NCBI GenBank assembly: GCA_965220665.1
Contig: CBDCQQ010000004.1
Span: forward strand, 868,001 to 932,000
DNA length: 64,000 nucleotides
Origin: JAJDZL01 sp965220665
GTDB taxonomy: Bacteria; Pseudomonadota; Gammaproteobacteria; Arenicellales; JAJDZL01
Direction: 5' to 3'
Shown here: positions 56,274-64,000 of the stretch, one piece after another
How positions within the stretch are numbered: the first letter of the stretch is position 1
Layout of the letters: every line of letters begins with the position of its first letter
Translations under genes and position numbers: made by a program
Notes under the pieces: model-generated
Databases searched by the model: none
What the model was told of the DNA's origin: nothing
Seen by the model: the letters and a program-made list of their open reading frames with translations, nothing else

Positions 56274-57464
56274 CTACAGACGATGCATATGATCAAGCGT
56301 TTTAAAGCCCAGTTGATCGGATTCAATATTCTTACTCAACTCCATCACTTTGAACAATTCACCCATTTCAGACGGAGATGTCAGAGTATTCAGTTGCTGT
56401 GTAACAGACATTTGCTCCGAAATCTGTAACGATGCGAGATCCAGACTCTCCAAACCAGTATCAACAATAAAGCCTGCAAGTGTGGTGAATCCGTTGACTT
56501 CAAGGCCGACGGTTTCTGCGATTCTGGCGAGGGATGAAAAATTGACATGTGCTGTTATGTCCTGACACCCAATGAACTCAAAAGGGTCGTGCAAACTGTG
56601 ATGTCTTCGGTGACACATCAGTGTACCTTGATTTCGATCAGGGTGATAGTACTCATGCTGGGGAAATCCATAGTCGGATATCAACATTGAACCAAGTTCA
56701 AAACATTCTCCAACCTTCTTGAGCCATGCTTCAGCACGGCAGTGAATTTCTGATGTGTAGATACCCTCAAAATATGGCCAATTAATTTGATTACAAGTTT
56801 GTTCGAACTCCTCCTCTAGTATCGTTCTGAATTCGAGTTGAAAAATATCTCCGAGTTCCGTGACATACCCCTGGTGCACTCGTCCTTCAACAAAACGAAC
56901 GAGTTCTACTGGCATCGCATCAATGACTTCATTGGCAATGACGACACCCTGGATACCATTGTCGGCCGGAAAATCAGACCAGTGAACCTTCGTTGATATT
57001 TCCGGAGTTTGTCTGGCTACAAGCTGTTGCTGGATTTGTCTCAGTCTGGGGCTGATCTCGATAATCACATAATCTTCAATTTCACAATTGAGCCGCTTGA
57101 GTTCAGACAATAATTGAACACAGAGTTTGCCACTACCAGCACCGAATTCATAAATCCGCGCCGGAATTGGAGATGAATGGAAGGTTCTAGCGATTTTTGC
57201 AGACAGAAAATGACCAAATACCGTCCCCAACTCAGGCGCAGTTGTAAAGTCGCCTTCACCACCCAGTACCTGTGTCGCCGAGGTGTAGTATCCGTCTACA
57301 GGGTGATAGAGTGCGCTTTCCATAAACTTCGCAAATGAAATGGCATTGATGTCAGAAGTTCTGATAAGTTGACGGATTTCATCCTGGAGTCGACTGCTGC
57401 GCTCGCTCTCTTCATCATGGAAGAAAAGTGCGTCAGCGGTTGAATTGACAGGGTAGCGTGACAT
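56274..57464 (-). CDS. SAM-dependent methyltransferase, MidA/NDUFAF7-like (DUF185)
   Basis: A 396-aa class I methyltransferase of the DUF185 family. Signatures: ISFAKFMESALYHPVDGYY, GDFTTAPELGTVFGHFLS, RIYEFGAGSGKLCVQLL, VIANEVIDAMPVELV, and LISDYGFPQHEYYHPDR. The mitochondrial relative NDUFAF7 methylates an arginine of complex I; the bacterial substrate is not known. It runs in the same direction as uppP, 27 bases ahead of it. Confidence 0.9.
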   Translation of the reverse strand: MSRYPVNSTADALFFHDEESERSSRLQDEIRQLIRTSDINAISFAKFMESALYHPVDGYYTSATQVLGGEGDFTTAPELGTVFGHFLSAKIARTFHSSPIPARIYEFGAGSGKLCVQLLSELKRLNCEIEDYVIIEISPRLRQIQQQLVARQTPEISTKVHWSDFPADNGIQGVVIANEVIDAMPVELVRFVEGRVHQGYVTELGDIFQLEFRTILEEEFEQTCNQINWPYFEGIYTSEIHCRAEAWLKKVGECFELGSMLISDYGFPQHEYYHPDRNQGTLMCHRRHHSLHDPFEFIGCQDITAHVNFSSLARIAETVGLEVNGFTTLAGFIVDTGLESLDLASLQISEQMSVTQQLNTLTSPSEMGELFKVMELSKNIESDQLGFKTLDHMHRL

Positions 57465-57744
57465 TGGTGCTGCAAACTTGTATTGAAATTCAGATAAATT
57501 AATCCATTTAGATGGTGGAATCCTGGGGCAGGCTGCCCAAATCAGAAATTAGCAGATAATTCAAATCCAATCCCGCCTTGATTGTAGCGAGTTGCCTGAC
57601 TTTCGTCATCTCGTTTTGACATCTGCGGGTGCAAATCGGTACGATTAGGCATCCTTGAGTTGAATTTTGCTGATTCATCCCACATCAGCATTAATAGACA
57701 TTAGGCAGCTGGAAACAGACCGCATTGGCACCAAAGTCAGCCTA

Positions 57745-58958
57745 GTATCATGTCATATGTGATATGACGCATGATATATAATCACGTTCCCGTTGATGCT
57801 ATATTTGTCATCGGGAGTGTGGATATGAAACGCTACATCATCACCTTGGAACAGTCCGAACGCAGCATGCTGAGGGAGATTACGCGCAAGGGCTCGCATG
57901 CGTCGCAGAAGGTCATCAACGCGCTGATTCTTCTGAACTGCGACGAAGGGGCTTTCAATCCGAACCGGTCGACTGGCGAGACGATCAGCGGCGTGCTTCA
58001 GGTCTCTCCGCGCAAGGTGGACCGGGTCAAGCGCCGCTTCGTTGAAGAGGGACTGGACATTGCGCTTGGCGGACGCCAGGGCAGACGCGAGCACTACGAG
58101 GTCAAGGCTGACGGTGAGTTCGAGGCGCGGCTGGTCGCCCTGTCGTGCTCGCAGCCGCCGGCAGGCTATTCGCAGTGGTCGCTTCGGCTGCTGGCCGACA
58201 AGGCGGTGGAATTGGACTATATCGACAGTGTGTCTCATGAAACGGTGCGAAGGGTTCTAAAAAAAACGAAATCAAACCCTGGAGACGCCTCGAATGGGTG
58301 ATTCCGCCGAAAGCCAGCGCTGAGTTTGTGGCGGCAATGGAACAGGTTCTTGACGTGTACCATCGTCCGTACGATCCTGACTGTCCGGTGGTTTGCATGG
58401 ACGAGACGCCGCGCCAGCTGATTGGCGAGACCCGCGAACCGCTGCCAGCCAGTGCGGGGCAGCCGCGCAGGGTTGACTATGAGTACCGGCGCATGGGGAC
58501 GTGCAATGTGTTTATGGCGGCAGAGCCCCTGGCTGGAACCAGAATGACGAAAGTGACTGAGCGGCGTGCCAAGTGTGACTTTGCGCAGTTTCTCAGCGAC
58601 ATTGCACAACGCTATCGGTCGGCGAAAACAATCACGCTGGTGATGGATAATCTGAACACGCATCGTCCCGGTGCGCTGTACGAGGTGTTTGAGCCAGGCG
58701 TTGCCAAAGCGCTTTGGGACCGCTTCGAATTTGTATACACGCCCAAGCATGGCAGTTGGCTGAATCGGAGATCAGTGTCATGGTGCGTCAGTGTCTGAAC
58801 CGCAGAATCGATTCGATTGATCAGCTGCGCAGTGAAGTGAGCGCCTGGCAGGCGCAGCGGGACCGAATCAATGCGACGGTTGACTGGCAGTTCACCAGCG
58901 AAGATGCGCGCATTCGATTGAAACGGCTTTACCCGACACTGGATGCTTGACATAACAC
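57745..58958 (+). mobile_element. IS630-family insertion sequence, defective copy
   Basis: A 1214-bp element flanked by TA, the target duplication typical of IS630. Ends are inverted: GTATCATGTCA at the left and TGACATAACAC at the right (reads GTGTTATGTCA on the minus strand). It encodes one transposase split over three frames (57825-58950). Sequence within is GC-richer than around it. Confidence 0.88.
57825..58950 (+). pseudogene. IS630-family transposase, frameshifted
   Basis: Part 1 (57825-58301) is the HTH region (LKVDRVKRR-like, GLDIALGGRQGRREH). It joins part 2 through a run of eight A at 58259-58266, a -1 slippery site used naturally by many IS630 elements. Part 2 (to 58798) has the DDE residues: VVCMDETPRQL and LVMDNLNTHRPGALYE, then HGSWLN. 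Part 3 (to 58950) resumes at LAESEISVMVRQCLNRR. The second break, at about 58770, has no slippery signal. It matches loss of ten bases between the expected GGCTGAA copies, so the gene is inactive. Confidence 0.85.
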
Positions 58959-59625
58959 TAGGGCAGATGGACCGCAGTCGTGTCGTGGCGAATTTGCCCT
59001 AGGATGATTTTGCCACTCCCGTGGGAAATTTGTCGAGCCACAACGCTACACTATCATCTCTATGCAGTTACTGGGACGATTGTGGAACATTCACACCAAC
59101 TAAGGATGAAACTCAACGGTGATCACAAATCCGTAGTTGATGAAACCATCTGGTCGGCACGCACCTGTGTTCTGATCTGAACCGGTCGCCTTCGGCGACT
59201 GCTGTTCAATCCCATCGAATCGATCCGGTACTCGGAAGGCGTAGGCATATTTCGAAAATCGCAGTGAACCGGCTGAAACCGGGTTAATTTGTAAAATTCG
59301 GTTCCAGGGGTGTAAGATCGCACCGGTCTCGTCGTGTGCATGGCAAATCCAGGAAACCAAAGCCAATCAACCCGCTAAATTCACGGAGGCGTCAATTCGT
59401 AGATCTTCTATAGTGCGATTCGGGATCGTCTGTGAGTTTATCTGATCGGTAAAATAAGCAAACCAGCAGATGGATTTTAGCTGGGAAGGCTGGCAACACT
59501 GCATTTCAAATTTATTTGAATATGCAAGAAACCACCCGACAACAGTCATTAAAAATACCGGATGAAATTTGTGCAGTGGTCAAACCAATACATGTAAAAA
59601 CAATCGTTCTATTTTGTGGAATCAA
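58959..59625. other. Intergenic region between IS630 and the helicase gene
   Basis: About 670 bases with no supportable gene. Notable items are an inverted repeat whose right arm is TGCCCTAGG (58995-59003), paired across the IS insertion, and a short GTCGCC-TTC-GGCGAC hairpin at 59185-59199. The rest is unremarkable and likely holds the operon promoter. Confidence 0.35.
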
Positions 59626-61713
59626 ATGGATAGAGTAAGAGCCCAAGAATTACTTCAAACTGCGCTAGCAAATCCTACTGCCAAGTTTCGTGATGGTCAG
59701 TGGGAAGCAATCGACTTAGTGGCCAATCAGCAAGAAAAATTGTTGTTGGTGCAACGTACCGGTTGGGGGAAAAGTTCGATTTACTTTATTAGCGCAAAAA
59801 TCTTCCGCGATCGGGGGAAGGGGCCAACCATCATCATTTCACCTCTGCTGGCACTGATGCGCAACCAGATTGAATCCGCCAAACGTTTGGGTATTCATTG
59901 CGAAACGATCAATTCCACAAATCAAAATGAATGGCTGGCAGTCACACAACGTTTGCTGAACAATCAGGTCGACTGCTTGTTGATTTCCCCGGAACGGCTC
60001 GCTAATGACACTTTCATCGAAACCGTGTTGCAGCCAGTCGCAGACCGAATCTCTCTAATGGTAATTGATGAGGCTCATTGCATCTCCGATTGGGGCCATG
60101 ACTTCCGCCCTGACTATCGTCGCATCGTTAATATCTTGCGTCAGTTGCCTTCACAAACTCCGGTACTATGCACTACAGCGACCGCGAATCAACGGGTCGT
60201 AGATGACATTGAAGCGCAATTGGGTGAGATCCTGATCAAGCGTGGGCCACTGATTCGGACAAGTCTTGAACTTCAAACCATAATTTTGCCGGAACAAGCT
60301 TCAAGAATGGCTTGGCTCGCGCAGGTAATTCCGACTTTGAAAGGTACAGGAATCGTATACACATTGACTGCACGTGATTCCGAGCTGGTTGCAGATTGGT
60401 TGAATATTAACCACATCCATGCTAAAGCCTACCACGGCAGCGTCGTGGCTGATGGCTTTGAAAGTAGTGCCGCCTATCGAAAACACTTGGAAGATTTATT
60501 TCTTGCAAATCAAGTCAAGGTGCTGGTTGCGACCACCGCCTTGGGCATGGGCTACGACAAGCCAGATTTGAGTTTCGTGATCCACTACCAATCCGCAGGC
60601 TCTGTTGTTGCGTACTATCAGCAAGTAGGACGCGCAGGACGTGCTATTGACAGAGCATTGGGAATCTTAATGGCTGGAGCGGAAGATCAGGATATTCATG
60701 AGTATTTCAGAAATTCTGCGTTTCCGCCGGAATCCCACGTCAAAGAGATGTTACAGTTGTTAGAAACAGATGAAGGTTTGTCGATTCGCGAAATCGAAGC
60801 AAAAACCAATTTGCGCTATAGTCAGATTGAGAAAGTCGTTAAATTTTTAAGTGTCGAAAATCCAGCACCCATAGTCAAGATTGGAAGTCGATGGTCAAGA
60901 ACGCCTGTTCCGTATCAGTTGGACCAAACTCGTATGCTACATTTATCCACCCAGCGAGACCAGGAATGGTCGGAAATGCAAGCCTATCTGAATGAAACAA
61001 AGTGCAGAATGACATTCTTAATGCGGGCTTTGGATGACCCCAACCCAACAGCTTGCGGTAAATGTGATTGCTGTATTGGTCGCCCTTTAATTGATCAGCC
61101 AATTAACCCTAAACTTGTGCACCAAGCGGCAACTTTCCTCAAACATGCAGAAATGCCAATCAAACCGAAATTACAAATCCCGCCAGATGCGTTTGTGGAG
61201 TACGGAATTAAGGGCAAGTTGCCGCAAGCTCAGGAAGGACGCGTCTTATCGCGATGGGGGGATGCTGGATGGGGTGGCACAGTCGCAAGTCAAAAGTTTG
61301 CTGGACAATTTGGTGATGAGTTAGTCGAGGCAATGGTTAAATTGATAAAGCAACGCTGGCAACCGCAACCGGCTCCTCAGTGGGTGTGTAGTGTTCCATC
61401 TCTCAATAATCCGGAATTGGTGCCAGACTTCGCCCGCAGACTAGCAAATCGATTGAATCTGCCCTTTCTTGAAACGATAACTAAGGAAAAACACAACCAG
61501 CCACAAAAGAATCAGCACAATCGTTTTCATCAATGTCAAAATCTTGATGGAGCGTTCACCGTCAACCAGACATTGCCTTCGCCTGTCTTGCTTGTAGATG
61601 ATATAGTGGATTCTGGGTGGACGCTAGCTGTTATCGCAGCACTGTTACAAAAGGCAGGCAGCGGAATAGTTTATCCAGTAGCACTCGCCTCCGCAGCGGT
61701 CAGGAACTCATGA
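59626..61713 (+). CDS. RecQ-type DNA helicase with C-terminal phosphoribosyltransferase domain
   Basis: A 695-aa fusion. Residues about 1-450 are a RecQ helicase: motif I QRTGWGKSS (44-51), motif II VIDEAHCISDWGHDFRPDY (DEAH 148-151), LCTTATANQRV, and motif V/VI VATTALGMGYDKPD and YYQQVGRAGR. A RecQ zinc site follows with Cys460, 477, 480 and 483 (KC...CGKCDCC). No HRDC domain is seen. The last ~120 residues are a ComF-like PRTase with the PRPP motif VLLVDDIVDSGWT (654-666). ATG 59626 is used; an upstream TTG frame is unlikely. Stop overlaps the dprA-like start (ATGA). Confidence 0.9.
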   Translation: MDRVRAQELLQTALANPTAKFRDGQWEAIDLVANQQEKLLLVQRTGWGKSSIYFISAKIFRDRGKGPTIIISPLLALMRNQIESAKRLGIHCETINSTNQNEWLAVTQRLLNNQVDCLLISPERLANDTFIETVLQPVADRISLMVIDEAHCISDWGHDFRPDYRRIVNILRQLPSQTPVLCTTATANQRVVDDIEAQLGEILIKRGPLIRTSLELQTIILPEQASRMAWLAQVIPTLKGTGIVYTLTARDSELVADWLNINHIHAKAYHGSVVADGFESSAAYRKHLEDLFLANQVKVLVATTALGMGYDKPDLSFVIHYQSAGSVVAYYQQVGRAGRAIDRALGILMAGAEDQDIHEYFRNSAFPPESHVKEMLQLLETDEGLSIREIEAKTNLRYSQIEKVVKFLSVENPAPIVKIGSRWSRTPVPYQLDQTRMLHLSTQRDQEWSEMQAYLNETKCRMTFLMRALDDPNPTACGKCDCCIGRPLIDQPINPKLVHQAATFLKHAEMPIKPKLQIPPDAFVEYGIKGKLPQAQEGRVLSRWGDAGWGGTVASQKFAGQFGDELVEAMVKLIKQRWQPQPAPQWVCSVPSLNNPELVPDFARRLANRLNLPFLETITKEKHNQPQKNQHNRFHQCQNLDGAFTVNQTLPSPVLLVDDIVDSGWTLAVIAALLQKAGSGIVYPVALASAAVRNS

Positions 61714-62723
61714 ATTTATCACTCCAATTATCGGCAGACACACAAGCGATTTTGTTGCTCACCAGTCATTTTTCCAGGACAGAAAATAACGACGTCAAAC
61801 CATTGACCAATTCCGAGTGGCAATGGTTTAGTTCAAGCTTAAAGCTAAAGGGGGCTTCACCTGCCAATTTATTGACATCAGAGTCATCTCTAATTGATTT
61901 TCCCCCTGGCAGTAAAATGACCGATGAGCGAATTCGCCAATTGCTTGGCCGCCGACATTCTCTGGCATTGGCAGTTGAGAAGTGGCAGCGAGCAAACCTT
62001 TGGGTCCTTACTCAGACAGACAAAGAATTTCCACGGCGCGTAATCAACCGCTTGAATGGCAAAGCTGCACCGGTGCTGTATGGGTGTGGCGAAATAGATT
62101 TATTGAATACCGGAGGTCTGGCAGTTATTGGTTCCCGCAATGCCAGCACAGAAGATTTATCTTATTCGAAAATGATCGGTAATAAAGCTGCAAATGAAAA
62201 AATTACGATTGTTTCCGGCGGTGCCCGCGGTGTAGATGAATCATGTATGCTTGGAGCGGCCGACGCAGGCGGCAAAGTAATTGGGGTATTGACAGACAGT
62301 TTATTTAAAACTGCGATGAGCAGCAAATGGCGTACAGGCTTGATGGAAAACCGTATCGCGTTGGTTTCACCATTTTACCCGGAGGCAGGATTTAACGTAG
62401 GCAATGCCATGCAACGCAACAAATACATCTATTGTCTGGCACAAAGCGCATTAGTGGTCCATTGTGGAACCAAGGGTGGCACCCTGAATGGCGCAAAGAA
62501 CAATCTCAAGACCAAATGGGTTCCACTATGGGTAAAACCTACAAATGATCGTTATGCAGCCAATGAACAACTGGTTCAAAATGGCGGCCATTGGGTTGCT
62601 TCTGATATTGAGGATCTTCAGGTTTCAGATCTCATTCAAAAGCAACGCTCACCTCAAGACAGCAGCATTTCTTCCATTGCCGAGCAAGGGGTAATGAATT
62701 TGGGACCCCCACTGACATTTTGA
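61710..62723 (+). CDS. DprA-like (Smf) nucleic-acid-binding protein
   Basis: A 337-aa protein. N-terminal helical region to about 110, then the DprA Rossmann core: GKAAPVLYGCGEI, AVIGSRNAS (141-146), SGGARGVDESCM (169-180), AGFNVGNAMQRNKYIYCLA and HCGTKGGTLNGAK. The usual C-terminal winged helix is reduced. In competent bacteria DprA loads RecA onto incoming single strands. Here no competence genes are nearby and the start is coupled to the helicase-PRTase gene by 4 bases, so a distinct, probably defensive or DNA-processing role with that partner is inferred. Confidence 0.88.
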   Translation: MNLSLQLSADTQAILLLTSHFSRTENNDVKPLTNSEWQWFSSSLKLKGASPANLLTSESSLIDFPPGSKMTDERIRQLLGRRHSLALAVEKWQRANLWVLTQTDKEFPRRVINRLNGKAAPVLYGCGEIDLLNTGGLAVIGSRNASTEDLSYSKMIGNKAANEKITIVSGGARGVDESCMLGAADAGGKVIGVLTDSLFKTAMSSKWRTGLMENRIALVSPFYPEAGFNVGNAMQRNKYIYCLAQSALVVHCGTKGGTLNGAKNNLKTKWVPLWVKPTNDRYAANEQLVQNGGHWVASDIEDLQVSDLIQKQRSPQDSSISSIAEQGVMNLGPPLTF

Positions 62724-62750
62724 CAGAGACCAATTGCGCGCCATTCAAAA

Positions 62751-62778
62751 CCTAACAAGACTGGAAAGACCAGTTAGG
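62751..62778 (+). terminator. Imperfect hairpin after the dprA-like gene
   Basis: CCTAA...TTAGG outer arms with an inner CTGG / CCAG stem and a 5-base loop, 27 bases after the stop. One strand has a 5-base bulge. No T tract follows, so terminator strength is doubtful. The remaining bases to 63163 show nothing I can support. Confidence 0.3.
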
Positions 62779-63163
62779 ATTAGCGATCAAATCAATCGCT
62801 GCATCGGGAGTTGGCACTTTGTGAATGATAGCGCCGGGACATTTGTCCTCAACTCAGACTCATGATTCAACTGCATACACACCAACATCAGATTAAGTGT
62901 AGAACTAAGATACACGTACTGGTGGCATTCAGAAATTTTCCACTTCGTAATAGTTAAATTGGCATACATTACCGGAATAAATACCTCCGAGAATTGATCA
63001 TTCTGTTCCAGTACAGAGTGGGATTACAACTTTGTGTTGAAAATACTTCTCACTGTACGGGGAGATTGAATCCTCAATGGACGTTTAGTGTTCCCGGCCT
63101 ATTATCGGTTGAACAATCGCTATCTTTGCTCATTCAACTCACCTGACAGATTTGGAAGAATAT

Positions 63164-64000
63164 TTACAGGTCAGTGAGCAATCTCGATGCTGTAATCGCG
63201 TGGATTTTTTTGTGCAGCGGAAAGCTTTTTTCACCCGCATGAATAACATCAATCCGCTTCAACTGAAGATCTTCAAGTGCTGCGCGCATTGAGGGAGTGA
63301 TGGTTGGTTGAGATGTTCGCTTTATCTCGAAACCTCGAAGCTCACCATCGTGGTGAACAACCAGATCAATCTCTGCTCCGGTGTGTGTCGCCCAGAAGTA
63401 GCACCGATGCCGTTCTATTTGAAACGCGTTGATGATATGTTCAATCATAACACCTTCCCAAGAGGCTCCTACTTTTGGATGCCGTTCCAAGGCTTTGTAA
63501 TCAGTAATATCGAGCAGTCGATGCAATATTCCAGAATCACGAACATATACCTTCGGGGATTTCACCTGGCGTTTGAAGACGTTGGCTTTCCATGGCCGCA
63601 GACTCCTTAACATGAATGTCCCCTCGAGTATGTCGAGATATCGTGCCACTGTCGTGTGTGACACACCAAATGCGCGGCCGATTTCAGAACCGTTCCACAC
63701 CTGGCCATGATAGTGTGCCAGCATTGTCCAGAATCGTTCAAGTGTGATTCCAGAAATCGTAACTCCAAACTGAGGGAGATCGCGTTCGAGAAAGCTTCGA
63801 ATGAAGTTTCCTCGCCATTGATAACTCTTTGAAAAACTAGGTGCGGTAAACGATCTGGGGAATCCTCCTTTTATCCATATATTGTCCAGTTCATTCTCAC
63901 CGACCTCGGATAACAGCAAACCTGGAAGTTCATAGTAGGCGATCCGTCCCGCGAGCGATTCACTACTTTGTTTCAGTAGGACAGTTGACGCACTTCCGAG
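63164..64000 (-). CDS. DUF4143-family ATPase, C-terminal part (runs off the window)
   Basis: The frame is open from the window edge (64000), so the gene's start lies beyond it. The visible part begins within the AAA domain: sensor-1 GSASTVLLKQSSESLAGRIA, then YYELPGLLLSEVG, the DUF4143 start IWIKGGFPRSFT and FIRSFLERDLPQFG. It continues with a winged helix (GRAFGVSHTTVARYLDIL) and the nuclease-like C-terminus (GAEIDLVVHHDGELRGFEIK, with E-x-D and E-x-K). These ATPases are common, patchily distributed and of unknown role. Confidence 0.85.
   Translation of the reverse strand, partial: LGSASTVLLKQSSESLAGRIAYYELPGLLLSEVGENELDNIWIKGGFPRSFTAPSFSKSYQWRGNFIRSFLERDLPQFGVTISGITLERFWTMLAHYHGQVWNGSEIGRAFGVSHTTVARYLDILEGTFMLRSLRPWKANVFKRQVKSPKVYVRDSGILHRLLDITDYKALERHPKVGASWEGVMIEHIINAFQIERHRCYFWATHTGAEIDLVVHHDGELRGFEIKRTSQPTITPSMRAALEDLQLKRIDVIHAGEKSFPLHKKIHAITASRLLTDL

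Noticed and set aside
58235..58750. A 171-codon minus-strand frame
   Set aside because: It lies antisense within the IS630 transposase and has no family resemblance.
59185..59199. Short stable hairpin considered as part of a tRNA or terminator
   Set aside because: No cloverleaf, no T-loop sequence nearby and no T tract.
59626..61713. Considered as the housekeeping RecQ
   Set aside because: The C-terminal PRTase domain, lack of HRDC, altered motif I (RTGWGKS) and coupling to a dprA-like gene set it apart.

Overview
The window reads as chromosomal DNA of a gammaproteobacterium. Evidence: a complete tolQRAB-pal-cpoB set behind ybgC, the ruvCAB-yebC-aspS-nudB block, leuS-lptE-holA-nadD-rsfS, yhdP and tldD/pmbA, a PBP1b, and a trpG-D-C cluster. 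Two lipobox proteins and LptE indicate a Gram-negative envelope. Base composition is moderate and several intergenic stretches are AT-rich. The full-length DUF772-type insertion sequence looks clearly GC-richer than its surroundings. The species cannot be fixed from the sequence alone. I saw no rRNA, tRNA or CRISPR array.

Layout. 1-382: tail of queG. 848-5671: branched-chain amino-acid-type ABC transporter (binding protein, two permeases, two ATPases), with strong hairpins between the binding-protein gene and the permease genes. 5780-14648 (minus): ybgC-tolQRAB-pal-cpoB envelope operon downstream of yebC-ruvCAB. 14755-17190: scar region with IS1595-like, DUF772-type and IS110-like transposase remnants around an XRE-cupin regulator. 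17337-23058 (minus): nudB, aspS, a zinc-ribbon protein, pmbA and tldD. 23331-34933 (minus): nitrilase, small exported protein, yhdP, maf, rsfS, nadD, proA, holA, lptE, leuS. 35323-36881: hipBA toxin-antitoxin operon with a palindromic operator. 37344-46697 (minus): PBP1b, DUF2007, MazG-like pyrophosphohydrolase, Cfa, radical SAM, AI-2E/PerM, OsmC-like, trpC, trpD, trpG. 46897-47482: parDE. 48077-50357: a two-domain AAA+ ATPase followed by a 42-codon ORF. 50405-52288: intact DUF772/IS1182-like element directly upstream of pyrE. 52432-57464: pyrE, NDUFA9-like reductase, cca, uppP, MidA-like methyltransferase. 57745-58958: a decayed IS630 copy. 59626-62723: a translationally coupled pair, a RecQ-type helicase with a C-terminal phosphoribosyltransferase domain plus a DprA-like protein. 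63164-64000: part of a DUF4143 ATPase.

How genes work together. Most of the window is housekeeping in tightly packed operons, many with 1-4 nt overlaps: ybgC/tolQ/tolR, tolA/tolB, ruvA/ruvB, leuS/lptE, DUF2007/mazG/cfa and OsmC/trpC. Accessory material sits in a few gaps: 14.7-17.2 kb (IS graveyard), 35.3-37.3 kb (hipBA), 46.9-52.3 kb (parDE, AAA+ ATPase, IS) and 57.7-64 kb (IS630, helicase/DprA pair, DUF4143 ATPase). The best candidate for a little-described system is the helicase-PRTase/DprA operon. The second is the tandem AAA+ ATPase with its small downstream ORF. Both functions are inferred from domains and context only.
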